Assembly: GCA_031308135.1 (NCBI GenBank)
Contig: JAHLJT010008756.1
Location: 137,627,775-137,691,774 of the forward strand
Direction of reading: 5' to 3'
DNA: 64,000 nt
Source of the DNA: Acheta domesticus
Lineage: Eukaryota > Arthropoda > Insecta > Orthoptera > Gryllidae
In this document: piece by piece, positions 1 through 10,486 of the stretch
Layout of the letters: every line of letters starts with the position of its first letter
How positions within the stretch are numbered: position 1 is the stretch's first letter
Made by a program: the position numbers and the translations under genes
The notes under the pieces: model-generated
Database searches by the model: none
Seen by the model: only the letters and a program-made list of their open reading frames with translations
Told to the model about the DNA's origin: nothing

Positions 1-140
1 TAGTGCTGCGAGATGAATTCTAGTACAACATTAGAGAAAATCAAAAACTTTAGTGCTCCTCCGCCAATACTTAGCTCGTCACTTACGCGCGCTACAAAAG
101 AAGTGTAATCAGGTGAAGAGGTTGTAATAAGGAAAGGAAT

Positions 141-364
141 TGCCGATCCGGTGACCGAGATTGCTAAGCCAGTAGTGTCGCAGCGATCTCGGACGAAAGG
201 GTTGTGGGTTCGAGTCCCGCCTCGGGCATGGTTGTATTTGTGTTCGTCCTTTCACCCCAATCATCACCATGTCATATCATCTTCATAGTTACCATAACAT
301 TAAAGCCAACAGTGGTCGCTAGTGACTACATGTTGATGCGATCTTAAAAATAAAAAACAAAAGA
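141..364 (+). mobile_element. tRNA-derived SINE, family A, copy 1
   Basis: A tRNA-like head carries a box-B match GGTTCGAGTCC at 207-217 and an A-box-like stretch near 160-175. It is followed by a non-tRNA body and ends in an A-rich tail. A second copy lies on the minus strand at 3620-3835; the two share the head, the CCCGCCTCGGGCATGG junction, and the end motif GTTGATGCGA before the A-rich tail. The repetition plus an internal Pol III promoter is the SINE signature. The element is non-coding and depends on a LINE for mobility. Boundaries are approximate to about 10 bp. Confidence 0.8.
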
Positions 365-559
365 AAGGAATTAGTTGTGAATCATAAAAAAATTAAATAT
401 TCGATTAGTTACCAACCATTCACAACAGCTCCCCGGTGACAATCCTTCTCCATGCGTTTCACCTTCGATTTCACACGCAGTGCTTTAGACTGAACATCCA
501 CTTCCAAGAGGCCCCTGGAGTGAAGATGCTCAAGTCGACTTTGTCCGGGGTCAGCAGAA

Positions 560-725
560 CGCGAGGCTCTTCGCGACAACACACGCACATGAAAACACAA
601 GGAGCAAAGGACCGTGCGCAGGACCGGTGGAACACGAACCCGTGACCTCCTGCGAAGGAGGCGCTGAGTCGGCGCACGCTCCAGCTACCTCGGCCAGCCA
701 GGTCGCCAGAACATGCAGATGTGCT
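560..725 (-). mobile_element. tRNA-like SINE head, family S3
   Basis: Read on the minus strand, 725 to 560 gives a tRNA-like head: an A-box-like TGGCCGAGGTAGCTGG and a box-B-like GGTTCGTGTTCC at 629-640, with plausible spacing. It differs from SINE families A and B in this window, and no second copy was found, so the call rests on the internal promoter alone. A decayed tRNA pseudogene is the main alternative. Confidence 0.45.
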
Positions 726-969
726 ACGCATTAATGTAATTCACTGTTGGTTATGTCAGCACAAAAGTAAATATTGTTGGTGTTGAATAGTATTCTAAGT
801 TTATTTTCAGAGTATAAGATTGAGTCCCTGAATATCTCCGACGCAACTTCACCTTTTTTTAAAGTACTGCCTGCATCTTTTCTAACTGCAATTAAATCAA
901 TATAAAATGATGACTTGAATAAATTCCTCGTAAGCACTAAAATTAGAATCGCTCCTTTTGATGTGGCCC

Positions 970-1165
970 TCTCCCAGACTTTACGTGCCGGAGGGACGAT
1001 GTGTCTTGCCCCCTCCCCGCCCCGGCTGCGCGTCGTCGTCGCCTTTCCTGGAGGCGGCGGCTGGAGGCTCGTTAGGCTCCAAGGCCACGGCACCGGATGG
1101 CTGCAGCGCCTCCGGCCGCAGGCGGAGGTCCCCCACGGCTCCACCCCCGGCGACGCGCGTTTTTA
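970..1165. other. GC/CpG-rich island
   Basis: A block of strongly elevated G+C with many CpGs sits abruptly in AT-rich DNA. No reading frame in it has convincing protein character. It resembles the islands at 13.1, 22.2, 25.7, 31.3, 46.8, 53.8 and 57.7 kb. It could be an unmethylated promoter-type island or GC-rich repeat debris. Confidence 0.5.
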
Positions 1166-1617
1166 CACACTAGCTACACAGCTACAGTGCGACTTTTACA
1201 ACTCTGCCCCTCGAATCCCTACGGCCATGACGGAACATGGTATTTTGTTATTTAGTATTAATGAAAGATATGTATCATGAACAAGAACAGGAGTTTATTA
1301 TCACACAATACATACTTTGTGAATCCACTACCACCATATATATTAAGAAAACATGTACCTAGCAACCCCTTCAACTGTCCAGTGCGTCGGGGGAGTACAA
1401 CAATATCGGGTGACGCCGTCGACGACTTCATTCACAGACATCTCCATCTCATCAATTTCGCACCATCCTCGGTCCTGCCGCTAGATGTCCCATGCAACGC
1501 AAGCACTTCTTGATACGGTCGCGATCATGTGATATGTAGCTGCACGACTGAGAAAGACGCGAAATACCGTGACATATTCCATCGTGAAGACGGGCCTTGA
1601 GGGGCTAAGTTAGAAAA

Positions 1618-2040
1618 ATCGCACCATAGGTCGAGTTCAGACGCTGTCTGGAGGAGAATTCTAGCGGATTCAGTAGGTTTCCGTAGTTTCTTCCATCAAT
1701 ACATGGAAATGCCAGAGCGGTACCGTAACAAACCGGGCATGGACCGCGCGCGATCTTTCATTCCACTTCTTTGTCCTTTTATCTCCTCTCTTACACACAT
1801 TTTAACTCACACGCACTACACTACCACACACGCCGGGAGCTTGGAGTTCTCCCTTCTCAGGTGGTACCTCGCTGAGGGAGTTACCTGGTTGGGGAGATTC
1901 CCGCAAGCCGACGATTTTGGAGGCCGAATTTTGCCATCCAGCGAGGGAAGATCATCTCCCACAATAAAACATGCACTACACTTACGAGACGAATGACCTT
2001 AGCAGTTGACGCGCCCCGAAACAGAAATAACCGATCAAGC
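1618..2040 (+). mobile_element. SINE-B copy, 5' truncated
   Basis: This copy begins inside the family body (AGGTCGAGTTCAG, GGAGGAGAATTCTAG) and runs to the conserved tail with ACACTTACGAGACGAATGAC and TTGACGCGCC. It lacks the tRNA-like head seen in the copies at 17.6, 20.6 and 57.1 kb. The CA-rich region in the middle is a family hallmark and expands to microsatellites in other copies. A Jockey-like LINE 3' end abuts its tail. Confidence 0.85.
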
Positions 2041-2590
2041 CGCGTTTTTTTTATATCTATGATTTTTTTAAAATTGTATTTTATTATTTGAATGAGTAAT
2101 ACATGGTTCAGTACTACTACTTTTTCACATGTAATTGTTCTAACTTAAACTTAACCTAACGTAAAACTAATGCTAGTCTAAATACATAATTGGCTAAGGA
2201 TACTCATTGAGCACCTACGCTTAGCTTACATCTGAAAATATATTGAATTAGGTATGTAGAGGATGTCTATTGTGTATTCGGGTCGGAAATTCATTGAGTG
2301 TGGCTAGGTTGTAGTGAGCTATATGATTTATTGAAAATATGTTTGAGTAGAAATTGTTGGGGAGATGAGCGATGTGATGATTAACGGTTGGTAAATGTAA
2401 TTCTCTATGTAGTTGATCATTTGAAATGAATCATGGGGCGTGAGTGGCTAATCTTAAGAATTCTTTTTGCATTATTTGAATTTTATAGATGTTTGTCTGT
2501 GAAGCGTTCGTCGAGATGGGGCAAGCATACAGCATTAGAGGTCTGATTGTTGTCTTGTACAGGGCGATGGCATCGTTAAGGAGTCAAGCC
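2041..2590 (-). mobile_element. Jockey-like LINE, 3' end (reverse transcriptase C-terminus)
   Basis: The minus-strand frame 2580-2248 reads as the C-terminal part of a Jockey-clade reverse transcriptase: LYKTTIRPLMLYACPIS, then NIYKIQIMQKEFLRLAT, then NDQLHRELHLPTV and NFYSN, ending at TAA (2248-2250). These match the family pattern of the RT thumb and connection region (LYK..IRP...YAC.....; Q..Q...LR; LH..L..PTV). One in-frame TGA at 2431-2433 replaces what is usually Trp in this family, so the copy is dead. The remainder down to about 2041 is an AT-rich 3' UTR ending in an A-rich tail. It is 5' truncated, as usual for target-primed insertion. Confidence 0.82.
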
Positions 2591-2624
2591 GCGGTCGTCG
2601 TGCCCCCGTCCCTGCAGCGCGGCG

Positions 2625-2700
2625 GCGAGGTGTGCCGGTCGTGGGGAGATGGCGACGAACAGGACATTCGTTGTGGCAGTGTGAATGTCTTATGAGTAAA
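2625..2700 (+). repeat. Dispersed repeat segment, copy 1
   Basis: The stretch GGAGATGGCGACGAACAGGA, followed by TGGCAGTGTGAATGTCTTA, recurs at 3405-3470 with about 80% identity by eye. The two pieces lie about 780 bp apart in the same orientation. The family is unknown. Confidence 0.55.
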
Positions 2701-3109
2701 CCCGGAACTTTATGTACTAAAAAAGTTGAAAATATCCCTGCAACCATGCACTTAGAATTAGAAACATAAGCACATAAAATAGCCAATAGCACGAAAAAAG
2801 TTTCAGGAAGTAAATTGATTCAAGTGAAAACAGTCTTATCGGAAGACTATCAGAAATATTATGCTGTTATTGTAGCATTGGCATGGCTTAAATAAGTTTC
2901 CTTTTGAAAGATAAATACTCGAAAATGTCTGACTTCAACCCACTTCTACACAAAAACGTTTAATATATGCACTTAAATAAGCCGCGTACATAACAACATG
3001 TAGTTAAAGAAAAATCGAAGAAATATGCAAATATGCAAAATTAAAATGGCTAGATTTGTTTTATTTTTGGTAATAGGTAAAGTTATATACATTTCGTTTC
3101 GATATGCGC

Positions 3110-3615
3110 AATCAGTGAATACGCAATTGCATTAAGTTCCGCGGTCTACTTATGAAGAGCTTCGAGTGGCGTGGAGTATGTTGTTGGCTGTGGCGTTGTG
3201 GATGTCTGGTGGTGCGGTTATAGCCTTGGCGAAGACCTGGCGATTGCCTGCCCCGGAATGAGAGCGAAGTGAGTGAGTGGTGGCGGGTGGTGGCCGGCAT
3301 AAGGTTGGCTGCGCCAATACGAAAGTCTAGTGAAGGGCGGCGGAGTGAACTCTAGTGAAGGGACGGTGAAGGCCACTAAGCTGGACGTTTTATGGAGCGG
3401 AGGATGAGATGGTGGCGAACAGGAGATGGGCAGTGGCAGTGTGGATATCTTACGATGAGGCACTGGTTGTGGTGGCGACGAGCAAAATGTTGGCTGCAAT
3501 GACGCGGAAGGATTGGTTAGGGCAATATTGCCTCCTTCAGAAGTGTGAACAAGTGTTCGCGATGGTCACGGGGAGAGAGATTAGGGCGGCTCCTGCGGCG
3601 GCTCCTGCGGCGGCG
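3110..3615. repeat. GT/GC-rich repeat-like segment with second copy of the 2.65-kb motif
   Basis: The segment contains the second copy of the 2625-2700 repeat (3405-3470), short internal duplications (TCTAGTGAAGGG twice at about 3330-3365), and a duplicated 12-mer GCGGCTCCTGCG at its end (about 3588-3612). Purine-rich TGG/GCG runs suggest a degraded repeat rather than a gene. Short open frames here have no recognisable protein features. Confidence 0.45.
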
Positions 3616-3619
3616 TGAA

Positions 3620-3835
3620 ATTTTTTTTGTTATTTAAGGTCGCATCAACTACTAGGTAATTAGCAACCACTATTGAATTTAATTTTATGGTAACTGTGAA
3701 GATGACATGACATGATGATGATGGGGGGTGAAAGGAACACATACAAACCATGCCCGAGGCGGGACTCGAACCCGCGGCCCCTCGGTCCGAGATCACTACG
3801 GCACTACTGACTTAGCGATCTAGGCCTCGGGGCCG
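3620..3835 (-). mobile_element. tRNA-derived SINE, family A, copy 2
   Basis: A minus-strand copy of the element at 141-364. The box-B complement is at about 3760, and the tRNA head reads CGCTAAGTCAGTAGTGCCGT. The 3' end (GTTGATGCGACC plus an A-rich tail) is at the low-coordinate side. The head is better preserved than in copy 1 and the acceptor-stem-like ends can still pair. Confidence 0.82.
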
Positions 3836-3879
3836 ACTGGCGTCAGATTTAGTGAGCGGGAAGTTACGTTATTGCTTAG

Positions 3880-4025
3880 TGGGATTTAATGATTGATTCA
3901 TTAGTGATTCGATCTCACATCGGTTTGCAAGGTTTTCCCCAACCGTATATCTCCCTCCAGCGGGAAACCGCCCCAGCTGAGACAAGTTACTAGTCTTCCG
4001 ACATGTGTTGTAGTGTAGTGCACGT

Positions 4026-4059
<34 letters not shown>

Positions 4060-4100
4060 GGAGTGAGGATAGGAAGGAGGAGGATAGAAAAACACGTGTT
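3880..4100 (-). mobile_element. SINE-B partial copy with (GT)n expansion
   Basis: Reverse-oriented SINE-B tail and middle. It carries TGGGG-type and CCAGCTGAGACAAG motifs shared with the copy at 21505-21970. The CA/GT track of the family has expanded to a pure (GT)n run at 4028-4057. The segment between tail and middle carries an internal deletion relative to full copies. Confidence 0.75.
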
Positions 4101-4109
4101 TGATGGATT

Positions 4110-5470
4110 CAATACGTCTACGAGTACATTGGTGAAAATCTTGTGAGTTCAGGGCAGGGTTGCCAAACGTCTTCCATTTAGAGGACAGTCCTTCATTGAC
4201 GTGAATTGTCCTCTCGTCCTCCTTCGTATTTTAAACGTCGTCCTTTCAGAAAGAAATACAGGTCTGGTCTAAATTCAATATTTATAAAAATAATGTATTG
4301 ATGCGTTTTTTGTTCCTTTTTTCCTTTTTGCTTGTCGAGTGTCCACCCTTCCACATGAACATTGTAGTCAACCCTAGTTGAGGGGCCTATCTAGGCACGT
4401 GTGCCCCGAAATCAAGCGCCCCCACTGAGCACCCCACCGATATCATTTCTTGGTATTATTCCCTCTCCTGAATTTTTTACCTCTTGGTGAAATCATTTTA
4501 ATAAAGAATTCTCAAACTACGACTTCCCTCGAATTAATTTACATTTTTCTCATTTATTCCCTTGAAAACTCTGCAATGTGTTACAAAGAAAAGATTACAC
4601 AAGTAACGCTAAGATACCCGCAGATTTGGTGGCCTTAACTCCTTTAACCGGTTCTCTTTCTGCTTCACAAGAAGGGAAGCCCTGTCAAATAAGATGTTCT
4701 TCGAATATCAGATTTCATCTCAGTCAGTTTGCTTTTTTATTTATCATTTCTAGTTTTACGTTTCTCTACGACTTGTATCAGTTGCGTACGTATTACAGCA
4801 TAGTGGGAAGACATTTTTCTCTATAATTATATATTTTTTTATCTTAATAGTTACGACTTGCCATTGTTGTTTTTATTGTCTGCCACTGCTTAAAATGTAA
4901 GAGTGAAGTAATGAAGCGTACTTATCAATGTGGTTTTAAGAAAAGGAGAGAAGAAAGAAAATATTAACAACCTAATAAATGTTCTGCGTCTCTCTCGGCA
5001 TGATTAATTCAACGTACTGTTACAACTTCCAGCGTCATCGCGTCGACAAATGTATCATTATTCCAACGGTAAGAATTAACAGCTTATAAATGCTAAAATT
5101 CTGAAAAAAGAGTCATAATTTTTTGCACCAAATTATGATTAATTCCAAGCTACTGCAATGTTTAAAGAGTTCAATGCTATTGCATGAAATGTTATGAAAG
5201 TGCGGTGTTCCGGTCAAATAATGATTTTGATAATGATCAAAATCTCCTTCGTGATATAATATTGCACATTACTTTGCATTGCATTGTATCCCAATGTTTA
5301 ATTTCGGATTTATTTGACTGAATAGGTCATACTCTCCTACGTTACAAAGCATAAAACAGTAACATAAACACAATTCAAAATGTTGTTTACTCCTTAAAAT
5401 AAAATGTATCAAAATGAATTTCCGTTATACTGTTTGAAAAAAATGGGATCAAATATCTGATCACATGTGA
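4110..5470. other. AT-rich stretch without recognised gene
   Basis: Mostly AT-rich DNA with no supported exon. Around 4155-4270 there is a segment with GGACAGTCCTT and GTCCTCTCGTCCTCC that resembles a decayed transposon end. A related GGACTTGTCCT motif occurs near 28090. Confidence 0.4.
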
Positions 5471-5479
5471 ATCTCATTT

Positions 5480-5720
5480 TCGTTTAATTCCCTGATTTTT
5501 CGAAAGTTTCAAAAGTTCAAACTTATTTGGTGTCTTGAAACAACTACAATATTGAAGATGAGATTTTTTCCTCAAAAAAATCGGTTGTTCAATGGCAGAT
5601 ACTGAAATAGTCTTGGAATTCATCGACAATGTGAGTAATTGTTGCGTAATTTTTCGTGAAATGTAGTCATTTTTAAACAATTATATTCTCAAAGTCGGTT
5701 CCAATTTTTTACTTTAAATT
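5480..5720 (+). repeat. HINE-related repeat segment
   Basis: This segment shares a module with 49200-49440 and 54390-54590: a TTTTTCGAAAAT-type start, a CTACAA..TTGAAGA motif, and a segment close to GGCTCCAATTTTT near its end. It is likely a fragment of the same element family as the full element at 5910-7490. Confidence 0.55.
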
Positions 5721-5909
5721 TTTGCTTTGTATGTAGCATAAGAGGGTAAAAAAAGCTGTTGCAGATCTCATTTTCCGCAAACTCTCTATTATCGAAAATT
5801 GCAAAAAAAATATAATTGCAAAAGTCTAATATTGAAATTAGAAATTTTTGTATTATATAAAATCTATTCTAAGAAATTAGATCTTTAATAAAGGTCATAT
5901 ACATTTTAA

Positions 5910-7490
5910 CTAGTGGTGCTACAGAATGGCACAGACTTTCCCGTATTAGTTTTTCCTTGGGTCTTCGCTAGCTATTCGGAATTGCGACATACTCTTTCTT
6001 GCGTGCTACCATCTATCACCGCCAAAAGTACATTTTTTTGTCATTTTCTTAATTTTCCTGTTTCCTATTGGTAGAACGAAAATATTAATTTTAGAATATT
6101 AAAGAACACAGAAACCTAACCGTAAATGGCAATTTTCTTTTAAAAATTATGTGCCGTTTAAGAGAAAATGGCATTTTAGCACTACTAAAAATGCAAAATT
6201 TGAAGCTCATTTTCACAGAAAGTTTTTGAGTTTTCGAAATACTTTATTTGAAGTTATTTGAAGCACATACACTCACAAATATAATAATCTTTACAAATTG
6301 CTGGTAATGTGCATATTAAAGATGTGAGAGATCTTTCAAAAAAATTACAATTATGTAATTTTTGAAAAACAAAACAATAACTCAAAATAAACTTTACGCT
6401 ATACTAAAGAGTGTATCCCTGGCAAAAGTTTCAAGAAAAAATTTGCAGCCATATACGAGAAACTGGCTTTGAGCATTTCTGAAAATGCCGAAATTTGAGC
6501 TACTTTTTACAGAAAACGGTAGTGTTTTCGAGTAACGTTACTTAACATTATTTAAAGCATATATACACGTAAATATAATAATGTGAAAAAATCGCCGATA
6601 ATGTAAATATTAACGACGTGAGAGAGAAGTAAAAAAATTTACATTTTTGTAATTTTGAAAAAAACAACCGATAGACCAAAATTACTTTTATGTCATTGAT
6701 AGAGTACATTTAACACTATCCCTACCAGAAGTTTAAAGAAAAAATTTGGAGCCGTTTTTGAGAAAATCTTGTTTTTGTATTTTATAAAAAATTGTACATA
6801 TTGCACGCAATATTGCACGAAAACTGCCAAAATTTTGAAAAACATTTACATGACCTTTCTTAAAGAACTCAATATGCAGAAAAAATGTTATATGAAGAAA
6901 AAATCTCTATCTTCAATTTTGTAGTTGGAGAAAAGACGCCGGAAAAACATTCAAACTTGCACAATTTTCGAAAATTCAGAGCTGTACGTGAAAATCGGAC
7001 CTATACCATGTTAAAAGTGTATTTTACTCTATTCATACAAGAAATTTAAAGAAAAAATTTGGAGCCGTTTTTGAGAAAATTTTGAAAATCCCCGGGGGGC
7101 TTTATATAAAGTACCCCCAGATTTTGAAGAATCTTTTTCAAAATCTCAAAGCTTTGACTAGAACCAGATCGACCTGGGAATATCCATTTTGGAAGAAATC
7201 GTACGTATGGTTTAGGCGCTAGCAGTGTTCACAGACGGACAGACGGACGTTTTCCTTTCAATTGGGTTTTCGGTATCAAGGACCTAGAAAACAGGGTTTC
7301 TGGCTACACCACGTGTTAAGGGATTTTTTTTTCTTAATTTAGCAACTGGTTTTATCCACTTATTCGTTCTCACGGCCCGGCAATTAATTTTTTTCCGCCG
7401 AAAATTGGCAATTTTTTCGCGCAGCATTACATAACTTTCCCTATACTACGTATATCACTCCGTGTATACGTACGTATACGGGAAAGTAAA
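5910..7490 (-). mobile_element. Helentron-associated (HINE/DINE-1-like) non-autonomous element
   Basis: The minus-strand 3' end is at 5910-5913 (CTAG followed by T), preceded by a hairpin-like GTGC...GCAC. The 5' end is near 7490. Sub-terminal inverted repeats ACTTTCCCGTAT are present at about 5935 and, inverted, at about 7476-7487. A short tetranucleotide GACAGACGGACAGACGG lies at about 7230. Copies at 53914-54579 and 59109-59831 share both ends and the same tetranucleotide position. Known DINE-1/HINE elements combine sub-terminal inverted repeats, a GTCY microsatellite and a 3' hairpin, so the class assignment follows from structure. Two divergent internal modules of about 300 bp (around 6170-6470 and 6471-6770) are tandem. 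There is no coding capacity. Confidence 0.55.
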
Positions 7491-7499
7491 AAAACGAGT

Positions 7500-7711
7500 A
7501 ATTTTCAAGTAATTTTCTGCTTAATGTTTATGAAATTTATAAACATTTTTTTCTGAAAAACGGCTCCAATTTTTAAACAATATTTTCTCTTGTAGATTAA
7601 AGAACGCTGAAAATAATGGTGTATATTTAATTTTCCTTAAACTTTCAGAACTTTCGAAAATTACAAAATTCAGAAATAAATCTAGAAAGTTTGTGTTGTT
7701 GTAGCACCACA
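7500..7711 (+). mobile_element. HINE-like element, 3' fragment
   Basis: A plus-oriented fragment with the family module CGGCTCCAATTTTT at about 7561 and the family 3' terminus AAAGTTTGTGTTGTTGTAGC, ending ACCACAAG where intact copies have CACTAG. It abuts the opposite-facing element at 5910-7490. Confidence 0.5.
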
Positions 7712-8049
7712 AGTTTCATATCAGTACTCATTACATCGTGAATTACATTCGAATACACCACGTTTTATATCCTACATCATACCACGATCATTTCATGCAG
7801 ATTTATCTTAATTTTGTTCAGTTTTGTGATGTAAACATTTTTTCAACTCAACATTTCGAAGAAAAAATAGGAGCTACAAACCCTTGACCATTAAAATGCT
7901 CCAGGATTTTGGACGTCATGTCTGTTAATGCGAAGTTTTCCGGTGGCGATACTAGAAGTGAACACGATAGCAGATTACCTTTAGCGTTTCATCTCTCCGT
8001 GACGGAAAAAAACGGATGCATGTTTTTCCATCAATCAGCGCAACTTTTC

Positions 8050-8274
8050 TTAACCAAAGGCTTGGAGAAATGCGGGTACAGTGGGGGGATTAGACACAAA
8101 ATCGGCCACTAGAACTTTCAAAGCAATTCTAACCTCTGGAAAATCTAATTCATGTCTTTGCAACGTTTTTAATAATTTACACTCTTTCTCAGGAGTTCGA
8201 AGTATATCCTTTAGATCATTTTTTAAAAACACGAACAGGAGTTCTCGTCTTGGGCACCAAATGGTTTCTATTCC
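8050..8274 (-). CDS. Coding-looking fragment, unknown protein
   Basis: A minus-strand open segment of about 74 codons ending in TAA at 8050. It contains CPRRELLFVFLKNDLKDIL, TPEKECKLLKTLQRHELDF and ALKVLVADFVSNPPTVPAFL. The residue pattern is protein-like, with amphipathic helices and few rare residues, and unlike the translated repeats around it. No start codon or clear splice acceptor was identified, and I do not recognise the family. It could be one exon of a host gene or a transposase remnant. The opposite strand also has open frames of similar length, which weakens the call. Confidence 0.3.
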   Translation of the reverse strand, partial: GIETIWCPRRELLFVFLKNDLKDILRTPEKECKLLKTLQRHELDFPEVRIALKVLVADFVSNPPTVPAFLQAFG

Positions 8275-8350
8275 GCGTCAATCAAGATGTGTTTGAAATG
8301 TTGCCAGCAGTGGTTACTACGAGCTTTTACCTTAACTGTTATTGTGCCAG

Positions 8351-8478
8351 GGAAGAGGAAGATGCCATCGGTCAACAGAAGTTGCGCGGGTAATACCTCC
8401 AAGGAGGTAGAGGAGACATTTGATTATTTCTTTAACTTTCAAAACAGTGTAATTGTCAAGAATTTAGATAAAAGTTAG
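8351..8478 (+). CDS. Candidate terminal exon, unknown protein
   Basis: An acceptor-like TTATTGTGCCAG ends at 8350. The following frame encodes KRKMPSVNRSCAGNTSKEVE, then ETFDYFFNFQNSVIVKNLDK, before a TAG stop at 8476-8478. The acceptor plus protein-like composition suggests a last exon. No upstream partner exon in a compatible phase was found. Confidence 0.25.
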
Positions 8479-8499
8479 TTGTGTTCTTGCGTTATTAAT

Positions 8500-9460
8500 C
8501 TCCTGGCGGTGTGATTTTTCCACACCTCACATGGATTGTTCTCTTACTCACGCCTAAAAGTTATGTAGTTACCGTATACTTTACACAAATGCTCATGTTA
8601 TATATTAAATCAGCACCTTTACTGTTGAATAACAATCCAAAATAGTTCAGTAGTGTAGCATTTTGGGTAAAAATATAATTTAAAAACTTTTTGAATTTTC
8701 AGAATTTTCGTAAATTCCCTCCATCATAATTAAAATTACGTTTACTAACCTTATCCACTGCAATTAACGATAAAAATCTAATTCATTTTAACCATTGTAG
8801 CAGTAGAACATCAATTTCATTATCTTTAAGGGAAACAAATACTACAAAGCACAATAGACCGCAACTATAACATCATAGGCTTACGTCTGACTCTTCAAAA
8901 AAAAAAAACAATTCATACGCCATTTACGTTCATGAATATTCATGAAACATCTCGTATACAATACATACTTGAAATTCTGAATTGAGACAAATTGTTAGGC
9001 ATTGACGCTAGAATGTTAGCATACTCGTAAGTAATAACAACCAACATGGGGCCTTTCTGGGCTGTAGGTACCACAAGCTACCTCGTACTTAGCAAACTAT
9101 TTTACTTCAGAGGGTCAATTTGCCACAAAAAGGCCTGCACAAATGTCTGATCTCAAGATAATAGTATGTACTGAAGAATAGGCAGAAAATTTACAAATAT
9201 TTCATTAAATTGGACATACAAATAACTGTCAAATACCAACAATAGACAAAATATTCAGAAGCTCACTGTTATTTGAAAGGATTGAGAAACGAGGTAATTC
9301 CGCAGACGGATGTATGACGAGATAATCCTTTCCAGTGACAGAGAACATCATGTTGTGCGGTGGCATAATTTTCCTCACTCCTACTGGATGATGATCGCAC
9401 GTGTCGGTGGTCGCGACCCGGCGACCTTTATCTGTCATGGCTACTGTTGAACAACTGCCT
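8500..9460. other. AT-rich stretch, nothing recognised
   Basis: No exon, RNA gene or repeat could be supported here. The only notable item is a small palindrome near 8930-8943 (TTCATGAATATTCATGAA). Confidence 0.4.
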
Positions 9461-9469
9461 GCAGCGTCC

Positions 9470-9625
9470 AAGGAAAAGAACGGGAATGCGCGCGCGTCAT
9501 TCCGCGAGGGTGATTAATGGAACGCGCAGACAAATGAACCCGCTGCGGGAGGATCTGCGCGGATTTTTGAGTGGCAAATGCCACGCAGAGAGTCCGTGCT
9601 CTTCCTCGGCTGCCGTACGCGCAAT
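9470..9625. other. GC/CpG-rich island next to palindromic family H repeat
   Basis: A short CpG-rich block runs directly into ACATCGATTCCGATGTTTT-type sequence at 9632-9665, which belongs to family H. The same GC-island-beside-family-H arrangement is seen at 25.9, 40.3 and 58.0 kb. Confidence 0.45.
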
Positions 9626-9631
9626 AGCATT

Positions 9632-9670
9632 AGACATCGATTCCGATGTTTTTAAAACATCGATGGTTTT
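9632..9670. repeat. Family H palindromic repeat, short fragment
   Basis: Two near-palindromic copies of the core AAACATCGATGTTT type occur here. This is too short to define element ends. Confidence 0.6.
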
Positions 9671-9719
9671 ATAAAATCATCAATGCATTTACGATGAAAG
9701 TGTCGTCAAGCACTTGATT

Positions 9720-10480
9720 ACAATAGGAGATTGGAAAATTGCCAAACGAGGTCGTTGTTTGTAATCAGATGTTTCGACACGAATATCGTACATTGTTTTA
9801 TCCACATTGTAAACAGTTGTCAGATTTAATGTGAAATTTCGTCCTACGCCATCATTTAGTATTCATATATTTTTTCTCTTGTAAGTGACGACACTGTTCT
9901 CAACAAGGAGAACAGTCGAACCACACCTGATGTATACTTTTCGAATGAGTGAATATACACACATCGTCATAAAAAAAGCTGCACCTCGAAGGACCCTGCT
10001 GATTCGCTGCAAACTCGGGGGATTTTGCACACCATTCGTTTACCCTGTGATTTCGTTTTCACAGTCGGCCGCTCATTGGGGGGTAGGGGATAGGGGCGTG
10101 ACGTCGCGCCCACCGGCAGAGAAAAAAGGGTCTCAAACGGCCGCGCCATTGCGACATCGGGTAGCGTCGCCAGAGCGTCACCTACACGTACACTATGCCT
10201 AGGCGGCGGGGTTTGACAGCCGGTTTTCCAAATAGAAGCTTTCGAGAGGGGCCGTATCGTAGGTCTGCGGGAGGCTGCTTGGTCCTGTCGCCATTTTTTA
10301 AGACATTACTCAAATTTAATGATTTTACAATAAAACCGGATAATGGTAGATAGCAGAGCATTTGCGGCAAACTCCCTTTCGTTTAAAACAGAAATCACGA
10401 AATTTGGGGGAGAAGAATGCTCAACAAATGTGGGGGAGTATAATGCTTTCTTCTAAACAAAAACTTTTAGTGCTTTATAT
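9720..10480. other. Intergenic stretch, no gene recognised
   Basis: Contains a moderately GC-rich part (10060-10230) with a TGACGTCG motif but no supported exon. The rest is AT-rich. Confidence 0.35.
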
Positions 10481-10486
10481 ACAGTA

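Noticed and set aside
141..232. A functional tRNA gene
   Set aside because: The tRNA-like region is the head of a repeated SINE with a non-tRNA body. The anticodon arm does not fold cleanly and a second copy has the same extra sequence.
4028..4057. The (GT)n tract as an independent locus
   Set aside because: It is the expanded CA track internal to a SINE-B copy, as at 21733-21762.
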